Positions 9,470-18,127 of a stretch of 35,644 bases of DNA are shown here, in pieces. The stretch lies in contig NZ_CADEGK010000019.1 of the NCBI RefSeq assembly GCF_902826855.1, positions 1 to 35,644 of the forward strand, given 5' to 3'. This DNA comes from an uncultured Phenylobacterium sp. Lineage in GTDB: Bacteria; Pseudomonadota; Alphaproteobacteria; Caulobacterales; Caulobacteraceae. The notes under the pieces are model-generated. The model was not told where the DNA came from. It saw only the letters and a program-made list of their open reading frames with translations, and did not search any database. The translations under genes and the position numbers were made by a program. Position 1 is the first letter of the stretch. The number at the start of each line of letters is the position of its first letter.

Positions 9470-10338
9470 GCCGGATTCGCCTCCTTCTCTTTCGCGTACG
9501 CCTGCGTTCCCCGCGTGATCACCCGATCGGTCGGGAGGATGGTGGCGATGGGGATGTCCCACTGGCTCTGGAGCCACTGGTAGAGGGCCCCGAAGTCGGT
9601 GAGCGTGGCGTCCACCAGGGCCGTCAGCGACGGGATCACGAAGTAGACCTGCTGGAAGTCGTCGATCCGGTACGGCGTGCGCATGACCCGGGCGAGGTCG
9701 AAGGCGAGGCGGTTGGGCGACGGGTCGTCGAGCGCGAAGATCGATTCCGCGTGGCTGGACACGATGCCCGCCCCGTAGATCCGCAATCCCTGCGGCGTCT
9801 GCAGCAGCCCGAACTCCACCGTGTACCAATAGAGGCGCGCCAGGTTGTGCAGCTGCCCCAGGTTCAGCGCCCGCAGACCCCCCTGGCCATAGGCCTGCAT
9901 GTAGTCGGCGAAGGTCGGGTCGGTCAGCATCGGCACGTGGCCGAACACGTCGTGGAAGATGTCGGGTTCCTGAAGGTAATCAAGCTGATGCGGCTGGCGG
10001 ATGAATTGGCCCGCCGGGAAGCGGCGGTTCGCCAGGTGCTCGAAGAACACCGCGTCGGGGACCAGCCCCGGCACGGTGACCACGGTCCAGCCGGTGAGGC
10101 GCTTCAGCTCTTCGTTGACCCGCTTCAGGTCGGGGATGCCGGACCGGTGGAGGTCCAGCGCATCGAGCCCCTTCAGGAACGGGTCGCAGGCGCGGCCCGG
10201 GAGCAGGGCCGCCTGGCGCTCGTAGAGCGTGATCCAGACCTCATGCTCGGCCGGCGTGTAGCCGCTCCAGTCCTGGTCGATCGTCCAGTCGGCCCGGGCG
10301 CCCGGCGGCGGCGTCAGGCTCATCGGCTCCGCAGTCAT
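9466..10338 (-). CDS. phhA: Phenylalanine 4-monooxygenase
   Basis: Pterin- and Fe(II)-dependent aromatic amino acid hydroxylase converting phenylalanine to tyrosine in the cytosol, the entry to Phe/Tyr catabolism. The 290 residues match the compact bacterial monomeric form, which lacks a regulatory ACT domain. Iron ligands are visible as His129 and His134 (FHDVFGHVP) and Glu175 (YWYTVEFGL), and the pterin-side segment GQFIRQP (residues 110-116) is present. Start: the ATG at 10338 has no obvious ribosome-binding site; the ATG at 10323 (MSLTPPPG) has GGAG only 3 nt upstream, so either may be used. The gene stands alone: it is convergent with tamB and divergent from the epoxide hydrolase gene across a 306-bp gap. 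No pterin-recycling gene (phhB) or PhhR-type regulator is adjacent. Confidence 0.96.
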   Translation of the reverse strand: MTAEPMSLTPPPGARADWTIDQDWSGYTPAEHEVWITLYERQAALLPGRACDPFLKGLDALDLHRSGIPDLKRVNEELKRLTGWTVVTVPGLVPDAVFFEHLANRRFPAGQFIRQPHQLDYLQEPDIFHDVFGHVPMLTDPTFADYMQAYGQGGLRALNLGQLHNLARLYWYTVEFGLLQTPQGLRIYGAGIVSSHAESIFALDDPSPNRLAFDLARVMRTPYRIDDFQQVYFVIPSLTALVDATLTDFGALYQWLQSQWDIPIATILPTDRVITRGTQAYAKEKEANPA

Positions 10339-10644
10339 GGGCGCAGAATGGCGGCGTCCGCGGGGAAGTTCCTGTCGGAGTTCTCCGGATTCGCACGGCC
10401 GGGCGGCAAATCCGTGCGCGCGGGCCGCTGCGGACGCCTCTTCGTCCGCGCCGCGATCGACTTTGCGCTCGCCCCGCGGCGATCGGAAACGACCCGCCGT
10501 TTCGTCGATGCAATCATCTGGCGGGTCGAAAGCTGATATCCGACGTGTTGTCGGACGCCGAAGCCAGGACGATGGATCGTCTTCGGACCGATGCGCCCGC
10601 CTTTGTGCCGGCGCTGGGTTCAGTCAAACTCCGGGGGGAGATGC
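10339..10644. other. 306-bp divergent intergenic region with tandem hairpins
   Basis: No convincing gene is seen; the reading frames here are shadows. It must hold the promoters of the phenylalanine hydroxylase (leftward) and the epoxide hydrolase (rightward). Visible structure: a 12-bp palindrome CGGAGTTCTCCG at 10376-10387. There is also a perfect 6-bp stem TCCGAC/GTCGGA with a 5-nt loop (10539-10555), and a bulged hairpin at 10558-10586 (CCGAA, then GACGAT-GG-ATCGTC, then TTCGG). The last two lie about 60-105 nt before the hydrolase start. Function unknown. Confidence 0.5.
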
Positions 10645-11625
10645 ATGCCCGACTTCCGCATGATCGAGACGAACGGGATCAAGGTCCGCGCCGCCATCGA
10701 GGGCTCCGGACCGCTCGTCGTGATGGTGCACGGCTGGCCGGAGAGCTGGTATTCGTGGCGCCACCAGATGAAGCCCCTGGCCGACGCGGGATACACCGCC
10801 TGCGCCATCGACGTTCGGGGCTACGGCGGTTCGGACAAGCCGTATCCGGTGGAGGCCTACGCGATGAAGGAGGTCACCGCGGACGTCGCCGGGGTGGTCG
10901 AGGCGCTGTCGCCGGGCAAGCCCGCGGTCCTGTTCGGCCACGATTGGGGTTCGCCGATCGTCTGGCACACCGCGCTGCTGCACCCCGACAAGGTTCGCGC
11001 CGTCTGCGGCATGAGCGTGCCCTACACCGGCTATCCGGACCGGCCGCTGACCGAGGTGTTCCACGAGGTCTTCACGAAGAACGGCAAGTTCTTCTACATC
11101 GCCTACTTCCAGGAAGAGGGCCCCGCCGAACGGGAATTCGAGAGCGACCTGCGCGGCGCGCTGCGCCGGCTCTACTTCATGGCGTCTGGGGACATGCGCG
11201 ACACCGGCTTCGTGCCGAAGGAAAAGCTCATCGGCGACACCATGACGGGCGGCCTGCCGGATCCGGACCCGTTCCCGGCCTGGTGGACGGAGGCCGACAT
11301 CGACTACTACGTGGGCGAGTTCAAGGGATCGGGCCTGCGCGGTCCCATCAACCGCTACCGCAATTTCGAACGCGACTGGGAATACATGAAGGGCCGGGAT
11401 CACAAGATCCATCAGCCGGCCTACTTCATCGGCGGCGAGCGGGACGGCGTGATGGGCGGCGCGACCGAGGCGTCGATGACGGCGGCCATGGCGCCCCACT
11501 TCGACAACCTGATGGGGGTGAAATTCGTCCCCCGGGCCGGCCATTGGAACCAGCAGGAAAACCCGGCGGACACGACGGCGGCCATGCTGGCGTGGCTGAA
11601 GGACCTGGAGACCTTGAAGGCGTAG
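10645..11625 (+). CDS. Alpha/beta-hydrolase, epoxide hydrolase-like
   Basis: 326 residues with the soluble epoxide hydrolase motif set. These are the oxyanion HGWP (29-32), DVRGYGGSDKP, nucleophile Asp100 in GHDWGSP, acid Asp267 (GGERDG) and base His300 (AGHWNQQE). A lid with the typical tyrosine region (NRYRNFERDWEYM) is also present. Such enzymes open epoxides to diols through an ester intermediate; fluoroacetate dehalogenases share the fold and the Asp nucleophile, but the HGWP motif and lid tyrosines favour an epoxide hydrolase. The ATG at 10645 has GGGGGGAG ending 4 nt upstream; an out-of-frame ATG sits at 10641. No signal peptide. The natural substrate is unknown, and the neighbouring genes do not suggest one. 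Confidence 0.9.
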   Translation: MPDFRMIETNGIKVRAAIEGSGPLVVMVHGWPESWYSWRHQMKPLADAGYTACAIDVRGYGGSDKPYPVEAYAMKEVTADVAGVVEALSPGKPAVLFGHDWGSPIVWHTALLHPDKVRAVCGMSVPYTGYPDRPLTEVFHEVFTKNGKFFYIAYFQEEGPAEREFESDLRGALRRLYFMASGDMRDTGFVPKEKLIGDTMTGGLPDPDPFPAWWTEADIDYYVGEFKGSGLRGPINRYRNFERDWEYMKGRDHKIHQPAYFIGGERDGVMGGATEASMTAAMAPHFDNLMGVKFVPRAGHWNQQENPADTTAAMLAWLKDLETLKA

Positions 11626-11641
11626 GTGGCCCAGGCCACCT
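11624..11641 (+). terminator. Candidate hairpin terminator after epoxide hydrolase gene
   Basis: Perfect inverted repeat AGGTGGCC-CA-GGCCACCT starting inside the stop codon of the hydrolase gene. There is no T-tract, so it would be an imperfect intrinsic terminator or an RNA 3'-end stabiliser. Confidence 0.4.
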
Positions 11642-11672
11642 CGTCCTCGCCCACCCTGACCGCGGCGCGCCG

Positions 11673-11693
11673 CTCTCTTCCCTAGGAAGAGAG
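11673..11693 (-). terminator. Candidate hairpin terminator at end of FAD oxidoreductase gene
   Basis: Nine-bp perfect stem CTCTCTTCC/GGAAGAGAG around a 3-nt loop CTA, which is itself the TAG stop of the oxidoreductase on the minus strand. It lies between convergent genes and may act on both strands. No long T-tract follows. Confidence 0.45.
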
Positions 11694-13184
11694 AGACTGC
11701 AGCCGTGCCGCGTCGGCGGCGGGGTCGACCCCCACGGCGGCGAGCATCTCCTTGCGGTCGGGACCGCCCCGGGGTGGGTAGAGGTGGGCGTTCTTGGCCT
11801 TGCCGCGGGCCCAGACCTTGGCGATCCGGGCGAGGTTGGACGGCCGCTTGAGCCAGGCCTGAGGGTGCTCCAGCATGTGGAAGCCGCGCATGAACGCCCG
11901 GAGCAGCACCACGTCCTCGCGCATGGCGATCGCGACGCCGTCCTCCATGAAGCTGCGGGCCAGCCGGGCGCGACGCGAGGGCGGCCGCGGGGGCAGCAGC
12001 GCCGCGCGCGCCCGACGGATAGCCCCGCGATCGAGGTTGTTCATGACGTCGTAGTAGGGGCGTAGCTCCCGCTCCAGGGCGGCGCGGTAGTCGATCAGGC
12101 GCTGGGCGGGATCGGCGCTGACGTTCAGGGCGTCGCGCAGCAGGTGTGCGCTCACCGCGGCGAAGGAACAGCCGCGGCCGTACAACGGATTGGTCCGCAC
12201 CACCCCGTCACCCACGGCGAACAGGCGCAGGACCGCCGGCCGCCCATCAGGTGCATAGTCCCGCCAGCGGCTTTCCAGTTGGCCCATCCCGAACACCTTG
12301 GTGATGGGCTCCGCGCGATCCGGCGCGATCCACGGGGCAAGACCGGGCAACTCGCGGCAGATGGCGTCGAAGGTCTCCGGATCCACGATCGCCTTGCGCA
12401 ACTCCTCCTCCACGTCCGGTACGCAGAGGGTGATCGAGAAACAGCCGTTGTCGGCCGGGAACACGCCGAACTTCAGGTAGCCCAGATCGCCCGTGGCCGT
12501 GAAGCGGCTCCGCTCCGGCTCCGCCTGGCCCGGCAGCAGGCGGTAGTGGCGGGTGAAGTAGATCACGCCGCAGGGCTCGATCGTCTCCGGGATCACCGCC
12601 CCGGCGGCGGTGAGCTGCTCGAACGCGGGCGTGTTGCGGCCCGCTGCATCCACGACCACGTCGGCTTCGAGTTCGGTCCCGTCCTCCAGCATTACGCCCT
12701 TGACGGTAGGCGGCACGCCGGGCGCGAGGATGAGCGCCTTGACGAAGGTCTCGCCTCGGATGGTCACGCCGGGCAGCTGTTCAGCGTAGCGGCGCATGGC
12801 CAGCTCCAGCGTTGTGCGCCGGCTGGTCAGGACGGCGAGATCGGCGTCGATCGGCTCGGGCTTGTAGGTCTCGCGGTGCCTGGCGGTGAGGCCGCCCTCG
12901 AAACCCAGTTCGCGGCAACCGGCCGCCTGCAGGTCGGCCAGCAGTTGCGGGTGCTCGTCGCGAACCAGGGTGCGCAGGCGGGCCAGGAAGGCGTGGCTGT
13001 GGCGGATATGGCCGACGCCGCGGCGCTGCCAGTCGCCGAACGCGGCCTCGGCCCCGCCCTCGGGCGGCGGCGGATCGCGGTCGAGGACGGTGATCTCCCG
13101 GTCCGGCCCGGCCAGCGCCATGGCGGTCCACAGGCCCGCCATGCCTGCTCCGATCACCAGCACACGCTCGGTCATGTCCCGCAT
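11682..13184 (-). CDS. FAD-dependent oxidoreductase (squalene-epoxidase / geranylgeranyl-reductase-like fold)
   Basis: 500 residues with an N-terminal dinucleotide-binding motif VLVIGAGMAGLW (GAGMAG at 12-17) and the late FAD motif region LFAVGDGVVRTNPLYGRGCSFAAVSAHLL, as in class A flavoprotein monooxygenases and geranylgeranyl-reductase-like enzymes. The reaction is not identifiable from sequence alone. The tryptophan-halogenase WxWxIP motif is not seen. The start at 13184 lies 2 bp after the stop of the DsbA-like gene, so they are probably co-transcribed; an alternative ATG at 13175 gives MTERVLVIGAG. A hydrophobic or arginine-rich C-terminal third ([22 protein letters not shown]) may contact the membrane; this is a guess. 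Confidence 0.88.
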   Translation of the reverse strand: MRDMTERVLVIGAGMAGLWTAMALAGPDREITVLDRDPPPPEGGAEAAFGDWQRRGVGHIRHSHAFLARLRTLVRDEHPQLLADLQAAGCRELGFEGGLTARHRETYKPEPIDADLAVLTSRRTTLELAMRRYAEQLPGVTIRGETFVKALILAPGVPPTVKGVMLEDGTELEADVVVDAAGRNTPAFEQLTAAGAVIPETIEPCGVIYFTRHYRLLPGQAEPERSRFTATGDLGYLKFGVFPADNGCFSITLCVPDVEEELRKAIVDPETFDAICRELPGLAPWIAPDRAEPITKVFGMGQLESRWRDYAPDGRPAVLRLFAVGDGVVRTNPLYGRGCSFAAVSAHLLRDALNVSADPAQRLIDYRAALERELRPYYDVMNNLDRGAIRRARAALLPPRPPSRRARLARSFMEDGVAIAMREDVVLLRAFMRGFHMLEHPQAWLKRPSNLARIAKVWARGKAKNAHLYPPRGGPDRKEMLAAVGVDPAADAARLQSLSS

Positions 13185-13186
13185 CG

Positions 13187-13954
13187 TCAGGTCGCGGAGG
13201 GAGCGGAGGCCGCGGGGAGAGGACGCGGACCGGCCGCCTTCACCTTCGCCAGCGCGGCGCGCACCGCGGCCATGTCGGCCCCGGGGATCAGGTAGTCGCC
13301 GACGACGAACGCCGGCGTACCCTGGAGGCCCAGCGCCTTGGCCAGTTCCCGCACGTCGTTGAGCTGGGTGTCGATCGCCGGGTCGGCGGCGGCCCGGCGC
13401 ACCTGCGCCGGGTCCAGGCCCGCTTCGACCAGGTGCCGGTCAAGCGCCGCTTCATCCAGGCCGCGGTCAGCCATCCAGGCCTTGTAGAGCACCAGGCCCT
13501 TGGCCTTACCCCGCGTCGTCAGCGCCATGCGAGCGGCGGTGTCGGAGACTTCGCCGAAGATCGGGAACTCCTTGAGCACGAAGCGCACGTCCGGGTTCTC
13601 GGCCATCAGCTTGACCATCTCGGGGGCCACCACCTTGCAGTAGCCACAGCGGTAGTCGAAGAACTCGACGACCGTGTACTTGCCGTTCGGGTTGATCACC
13701 AGGTCGCGCGGGTCGGCCTCCAGCGCGCGGCGATGCTTGGCGACATCGGCGGCGCCGGCCTTGGCCTGCTCCAGCATCTGGTTCTGGCGCAGCTTGGCCA
13801 CCGCTTCCTCGATCACCTCGGGGTGTTCGAGCAGGTAGGCGCGGACCTTCTCGCCGAAGGCCGCGTCGGAGGACTTGGGTTGGCAGGCAGCCAGCGCGAT
13901 CGCGGCGCCGAGGGCGAGCGGGGCGGCCGCCGCGAGGAGGAGAGGTCGCTTCAT
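13187..13954 (-). CDS. DsbA-family thiol:disulfide oxidoreductase, probable lipoprotein
   Basis: 255 residues. The N-terminus MKRPLLLAAAAPLALGAAIALAAC ends in a lipobox-like LAAC with Cys24, so it is probably an envelope lipoprotein. A short helical region (about 30-80) precedes a thioredoxin/DsbA domain with the redox motif CGYC (Cys103-Cys106) and the cis-proline GTPAFVVGD. This layout resembles the ScsC/BdbD/Com1-type DsbA-like proteins, in which the N-terminal stretch can mediate oligomerisation. Its likely role is oxidation or isomerisation of cysteines in exported proteins. The start is 5 bp after the M48 protease stop, and the stop is 2 bp before the FAD oxidoreductase start, a tight operon. 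No DsbB homologue lies in the window, so its redox partner is unknown. Confidence 0.92.
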   Translation of the reverse strand: MKRPLLLAAAAPLALGAAIALAACQPKSSDAAFGEKVRAYLLEHPEVIEEAVAKLRQNQMLEQAKAGAADVAKHRRALEADPRDLVINPNGKYTVVEFFDYRCGYCKVVAPEMVKLMAENPDVRFVLKEFPIFGEVSDTAARMALTTRGKAKGLVLYKAWMADRGLDEAALDRHLVEAGLDPAQVRRAAADPAIDTQLNDVRELAKALGLQGTPAFVVGDYLIPGADMAAVRAALAKVKAAGPRPLPAASAPSAT

Positions 13955-13959
13955 CGGTC

Positions 13960-15351
13960 TCAGTGTGTGTGGGTGAGGCTCGAACCTTCGCGCCCGAGGC
14001 GGCGCAGGTCCTCGCGGGTGGGCTGCGCCACCAGCACGATGTCGGTGGCGCGCCGCCATTCGGGCGTGCCTTTGCCCAGCATTTCGCGGGCGCGCATGGC
14101 GAAGACGCGGGCCTGACGCATGTCGCCGATGTTGAAGTTGTACTCGGCGGTGGCCAGGCGGGCCAGACCGTCCTGGTCCAGCTTGTCGTAAGCCTCGGCC
14201 AGCAGTCGCCAGGCGACTGCGTTGTCCTCCTCGCGGAGCAGGGATTTCTTCAGTTCGTCAATACCTTCGAGGACTTTCTGCTTATCCTCGAGCGCGATCA
14301 GCGTCTGGCCGAGATTGATGCGCAGCAACGGCGCGTCCGGCTTGAGGGAGACCGATTTGCGCTGCGGCGCCTCGGCCTCGGGCGCGCGGCCGAACTCGAA
14401 CAGGATTTGGCCCTTCAACTCCCACAGGTAGGGATTGTCCGGCTGTTCGGCCAACAGCGCCTCGATCAGCTTCAGCGCCCGCTCGGGCTCCTTGAGCTGG
14501 TAGTAGGCGATCGCGCGCGCATAGCGGGACGGATAGTCCTTGGCCTTCTCGTCGTACTTGGTGATGGCCACGCCGGGGTTGATGAAGCCGTCCAGCTTGG
14601 CGCGCATGATGGCGTGCTCGGCCATCGCCTGAGGGCTGTCGACCTTGTCGTAGTTCGGCAATTTGGCAACCCGGCTGCGCAGGGCCTCGATCCGGTCCGA
14701 TGAGATCGGGTGGGTGCGGAAATAGGCGTAGCGGCGGGCCTCGGCGAACACCTCCTGGTAGCGGAAGTTGTCGAAGAACTCGGCCAGGCCCTCGCCGGAG
14801 AGCCCGGCCTTGTCGAGCAGGGTGGCGCCGGCCTGGTCCGCCCGGCTCTCCTGCTCGCGGGAAAAGCCGATGGCGCCCAGGGTCCCGAAGTAGCCGGCGC
14901 TGCTGGCCAGGCCGGCCGCGGCGTCTGGGGCGCCGGCGATGGCCGCCAGGATCCCCAGGCCCATGGTCAGCAGGAAGGGCTTCATGCCCGCCGCGTTCAT
15001 CTCTCCCGAGCGCGCCGAGTGGCCGGCGGCTAGGTGGCCGGTCTCGTGGGCCAGAACCCCCTGCAGTTCGTTGGGGTTCTTGGTCTCCAGGATCAGGCCG
15101 GTGAAGACGCCCATCACGCGCGGTGCGGCGAAGGCGTTGAGATCCTTCGACCCGATCAGCACGATCTGGACGTCCTTCGGGTCGATGTTGGCCGCCCGCA
15201 GGATCGGATCGGCGTCCCGGTGCAGGATCTCCTCGATCTCGGTGTCGCGGATCAAGGACTGCGCGTCGGCGGCCTGGGCGGACGCCAGCAGGCCGCCGGC
15301 GACGACGGCGCTCAGGACAAGGCGGGAAACCGACCGGAAGGGGGACTTCAT
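13960..15351 (-). CDS. M48-family metalloprotease with TPR region (BepA-like)
   Basis: 463 residues from the ATG at 15351. A signal peptide (MKSPFRSVSRLVLSAVVAGGLLASAQAADA) is followed by an M48 protease domain with the zinc motif HETGH (102-106) and third ligand Glu168 in SREQESRAD. A C-terminal tetratricopeptide-repeat region (about 270-440) follows. The architecture is that of E. coli BepA (YfgC), a periplasmic chaperone/protease that aids or degrades stalled outer-membrane barrel proteins such as LptD. It lies 65 bp downstream of the RNase E stop and just upstream of the DsbA-like gene; pairing with a disulfide enzyme fits an envelope quality-control role, though this is inference. The protein ends in an odd THTH tail. 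Confidence 0.92.
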   Translation of the reverse strand: MKSPFRSVSRLVLSAVVAGGLLASAQAADAQSLIRDTEIEEILHRDADPILRAANIDPKDVQIVLIGSKDLNAFAAPRVMGVFTGLILETKNPNELQGVLAHETGHLAAGHSARSGEMNAAGMKPFLLTMGLGILAAIAGAPDAAAGLASSAGYFGTLGAIGFSREQESRADQAGATLLDKAGLSGEGLAEFFDNFRYQEVFAEARRYAYFRTHPISSDRIEALRSRVAKLPNYDKVDSPQAMAEHAIMRAKLDGFINPGVAITKYDEKAKDYPSRYARAIAYYQLKEPERALKLIEALLAEQPDNPYLWELKGQILFEFGRAPEAEAPQRKSVSLKPDAPLLRINLGQTLIALEDKQKVLEGIDELKKSLLREEDNAVAWRLLAEAYDKLDQDGLARLATAEYNFNIGDMRQARVFAMRAREMLGKGTPEWRRATDIVLVAQPTREDLRRLGREGSSLTHTH

Positions 15352-15416
15352 GCGCACTTTCTCTGTCGTCCGACGTCCCCCAACGCACCGGCCCAACGCC
15401 GCCGGATGGTAGCGTC

Positions 15417-18127
15417 CTAGCCGCGCCGCCACCAGCCCTTGCGCGGCGCCGGCGCGGGGCCGCTGATCTCGGCCGGATCCGGGGTGCGTGGCGCTGGGGC
15501 CGCCACGGGCTCGGGCTCGGGTTCGGGCTCGGGCTCGAAGGCGACGACTTCCACCACAGGCGCGGCGGATTCGGCGACGGCGGCTTCGGGGCGGGCGCGG
15601 CGGCCTTGCGGCTGCGCGAACGCTTCGGCTTGGCCTCGGCGACGACCGGCTCCGGCGCGGGTTCAGGGATGGGCTCCGAGGCGGGGGCGACCTCCACGGG
15701 CAGTTCCGCGACCGCCTCCTCGGGGGCGTCGGCGACTGCGTCCGCCGTCGCCTCGTCACGGCCGCGACCTCGACCACGGCCGCGCCGGGGACGCTTCGGC
15801 TTCTCAGCGGCTTCCGGCAGCTCGACCCAGATGTCGTCGTCGCTCCCGGTCGATGTCGCGGCGGTTGCAACCGCGGCCGATGGGGCAGGGCCCCTCGGCT
15901 CCGGCGCCCGGGCGGCGGGCTGGCCCTCGCCAGGCGCGGCGATCTTCATGTCTTCGGCCGGGTCGTACCAGACGAAGGGATCGTCGCCGTAGGGCACCCA
16001 GGGGCGGACCCAGGAGAAGGCGTCGGCGGGGCGCACGTCGTCACGCATCCGCCGTCCGCCGCGGCGGCCCCGGCGGCGGCGGCGGTTCTCGCGATCCTCG
16101 TCGGTCTCGCCGGCATGAGCGGCCACGCGCGGCTCGCGATCACCCCGAGGTTCGGCTCGTGGCTCCCCACGGGCTTCGTCTCCACGGCCGCCGCCGCGCC
16201 GCCGGCGCCGGCCCCGGCCACGTCGGCCGCCGTCCTCGCCGCCGCGGTCGCGGTCCTGGTCGTGTTCGCCGCGGGGCTGGTCGTCGCGCGAAACGGCGCG
16301 CGGGGCGTCGTCCTCGTCGTCGTCGCCTTCCAGCTCCAGCGCCTCGTCTTCGTCCTCGTCCTCATAGGCCTCGTCGTCGAGGTCGTCTTCGCTCGGCGGC
16401 GCGTAGGCCTGGATGGGGGCGGCGAGGGCGGCGTGGTCGGGGCGGGTCTCCATGGACGTCCGCTCGATCACGTGGTCGGCGTGGGACATGGCGTCTTCGA
16501 TCAGCACGGTGACGAACAGTCCGAACGCCTGGAACAACCGCGCCAGGTGCGCGCGCTTCTCGTTCAGGATGTAGAGGCCGACTGCGCGCGGCACGCGCAA
16601 GGTGGCTTCGCCGCCCCCCTTCAGCGCCTCGATCTCGAGGGTTCGCAGGGTGGCCAGCGCCGAGGATTCAACCGACCGCACGCGTCCGGTGCCGGCGCAG
16701 TGTTCGCAGACGTGGGTGGTGCCCTCGAGCACGCCGGTGCGGCGGCGCTGGCGGCTGATCTCCATCAGGCCGAAGGGGGTGATCTTGCCCGTCTGCGCCC
16801 GGGCGCGGTCGTCATTGAGGCAATCCTTCAGCTTCTTCTCGACCTCGCGGCGGTTCTTCGACTCTTCCATGTCGATGAAGTCGATGACGATCAGGCCGGC
16901 GAGGTCGCGCAGTCGTAGCTGCCGGGCGGCTTCCTCGGCCGCCTCCATGTTGGTCTTCAGGGCCGTGGCTTCGATGTTCCGCTCGCGGGTGGAGCGGCCC
17001 GAGTTCACGTCGACGGCGACCAGCGCCTCGGTCTGGTTGATGACCAGGTATCCGCCGGAGCGCAACGGCACGGTGGGCGAGTAGATCTGGCTGAGGTGGT
17101 CCTCGACCCTGTACTTCATGAACAGCGGCATCGGATCGCGGTACGCCATGACCTTCTTGGCCTGGCTCGGCATCAGCATGCGCATGAAGTCGCGGGCTTC
17201 CTTGTAGCCCGCCTCGCCCTCGACCCAGACCTCGTCGATGTCCTTGTCGTAGAGGTCCCGGATGGTGCGCTTCACCAGATCCTCTTCCTCATAGATGAGG
17301 GCGGGCGCGATGGAGTGCAGAGTGGTCTCGCGGATGTTCTCCCAAAGCCGCAGCAGGTAGTCGTAGTCGCGCTTGATCTCGGCCTTGGTGCGCTTGGCGC
17401 CGGCGGTGCGCACGATCAGGCCCATGCCTTGCGGCACGTCCAGGCTGGCGACCACGCCCTTCAGGCGCTTGCGGTCGGTGGCGGTGTCGATCTTGCGCGA
17501 AATGCCGCCGCCCCGGGCGGTGTTGGGCATCAGCACGCCATAGCGGCCGGCCAGGGACAGGTAGGTGGTGAGCGCCGCGCCCTTGTTGCCGCGCTCTTCC
17601 TTGACGACCTGGACCAGCATGATCTGCCGGCGGCGGATCACTTCCTGGATCTTGTAGCGGCGCATCAGCCGGCGCTTGCGGCGCGCCAGCTCCTCTTCCA
17701 TCACGTCGTCATCGTCGTCGGAGATCGCGTCGGGTTCGTCGTCGTGGTCCTCGTCGGAGGCTTCGACCTCGCCCCCGTCTCCATTGGCGGCGCTGCGGCT
17801 GCCGCGACGGCCGCGGGCCGGGCGCTCGTCCTCGTCGTGCTCCTCGGCCTCCTCGCGCAGCAGGGCTTCGCGGTCGGCGACCGGGATCTGGTAGTAGTCC
17901 GGGTGGATTTCGTTGAAGGCCAGAAAGCCGTGGCGGTTGCCGCCGTACTCGACGAAGGCCGCCTGCAGGGACGGCTCAACGCGCGTCACCTTGGCGAGAT
18001 AGATGTTCCCTCGAAGCTGTTTGCGGTTCTGGCTCTCGAAATCGAACTCTTCAACGCGGGATCCGTCGATCACCACCACGCGCGTCTCTTCGGCGTGAGC
18101 GGCATCGATCAGCATAGTCTTGGGCAT
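15417..18127 (-). CDS. rne: Ribonuclease E, with an apparent -1 frameshift near its 3' end
   Basis: Essential endoribonuclease and core of the RNA degradosome. From the ATG at 18127 (GGAG upstream) the protein begins MPKTMLIDAAHAEETRVV. An S1 domain (about 36-210) is interrupted by an acidic insert at residues 91-148, as in Caulobacter RNase E. The DNase I-like catalytic domain has Asp residues near 372 (VDVNSG) and 415 (IDFIDME), and the Zn-link CEHCAG is near 474. A disordered acidic/arginine-rich tail follows. The frame stays open far past the natural end, to 14282, across the M48 gene. In the neighbouring frame the tail reads EPEPEPEPEPVAAP...APAPRKGWWRRG and stops at 15417-15419. Adding one base in the four-G run at 15588-15591 joins both parts into a 903-residue protein, close to Caulobacter RNase E. 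Sequencing error and true mutation are both possible. Confidence 0.95.

Noticed and set aside
14282-15416. Open frame continuing RNase E for about 380 codons
   Set aside because: It reads arginine/proline-rich nonsense antiphase to the well-conserved M48 protease on the same strand; the natural RNase E end is at 15417 in the neighbouring frame.
15507-15538. GGCTCG short tandem repeat that might be a CRISPR or satellite
   Set aside because: It encodes the (Glu-Pro)n stretch of the RNase E tail; no spacers are present.
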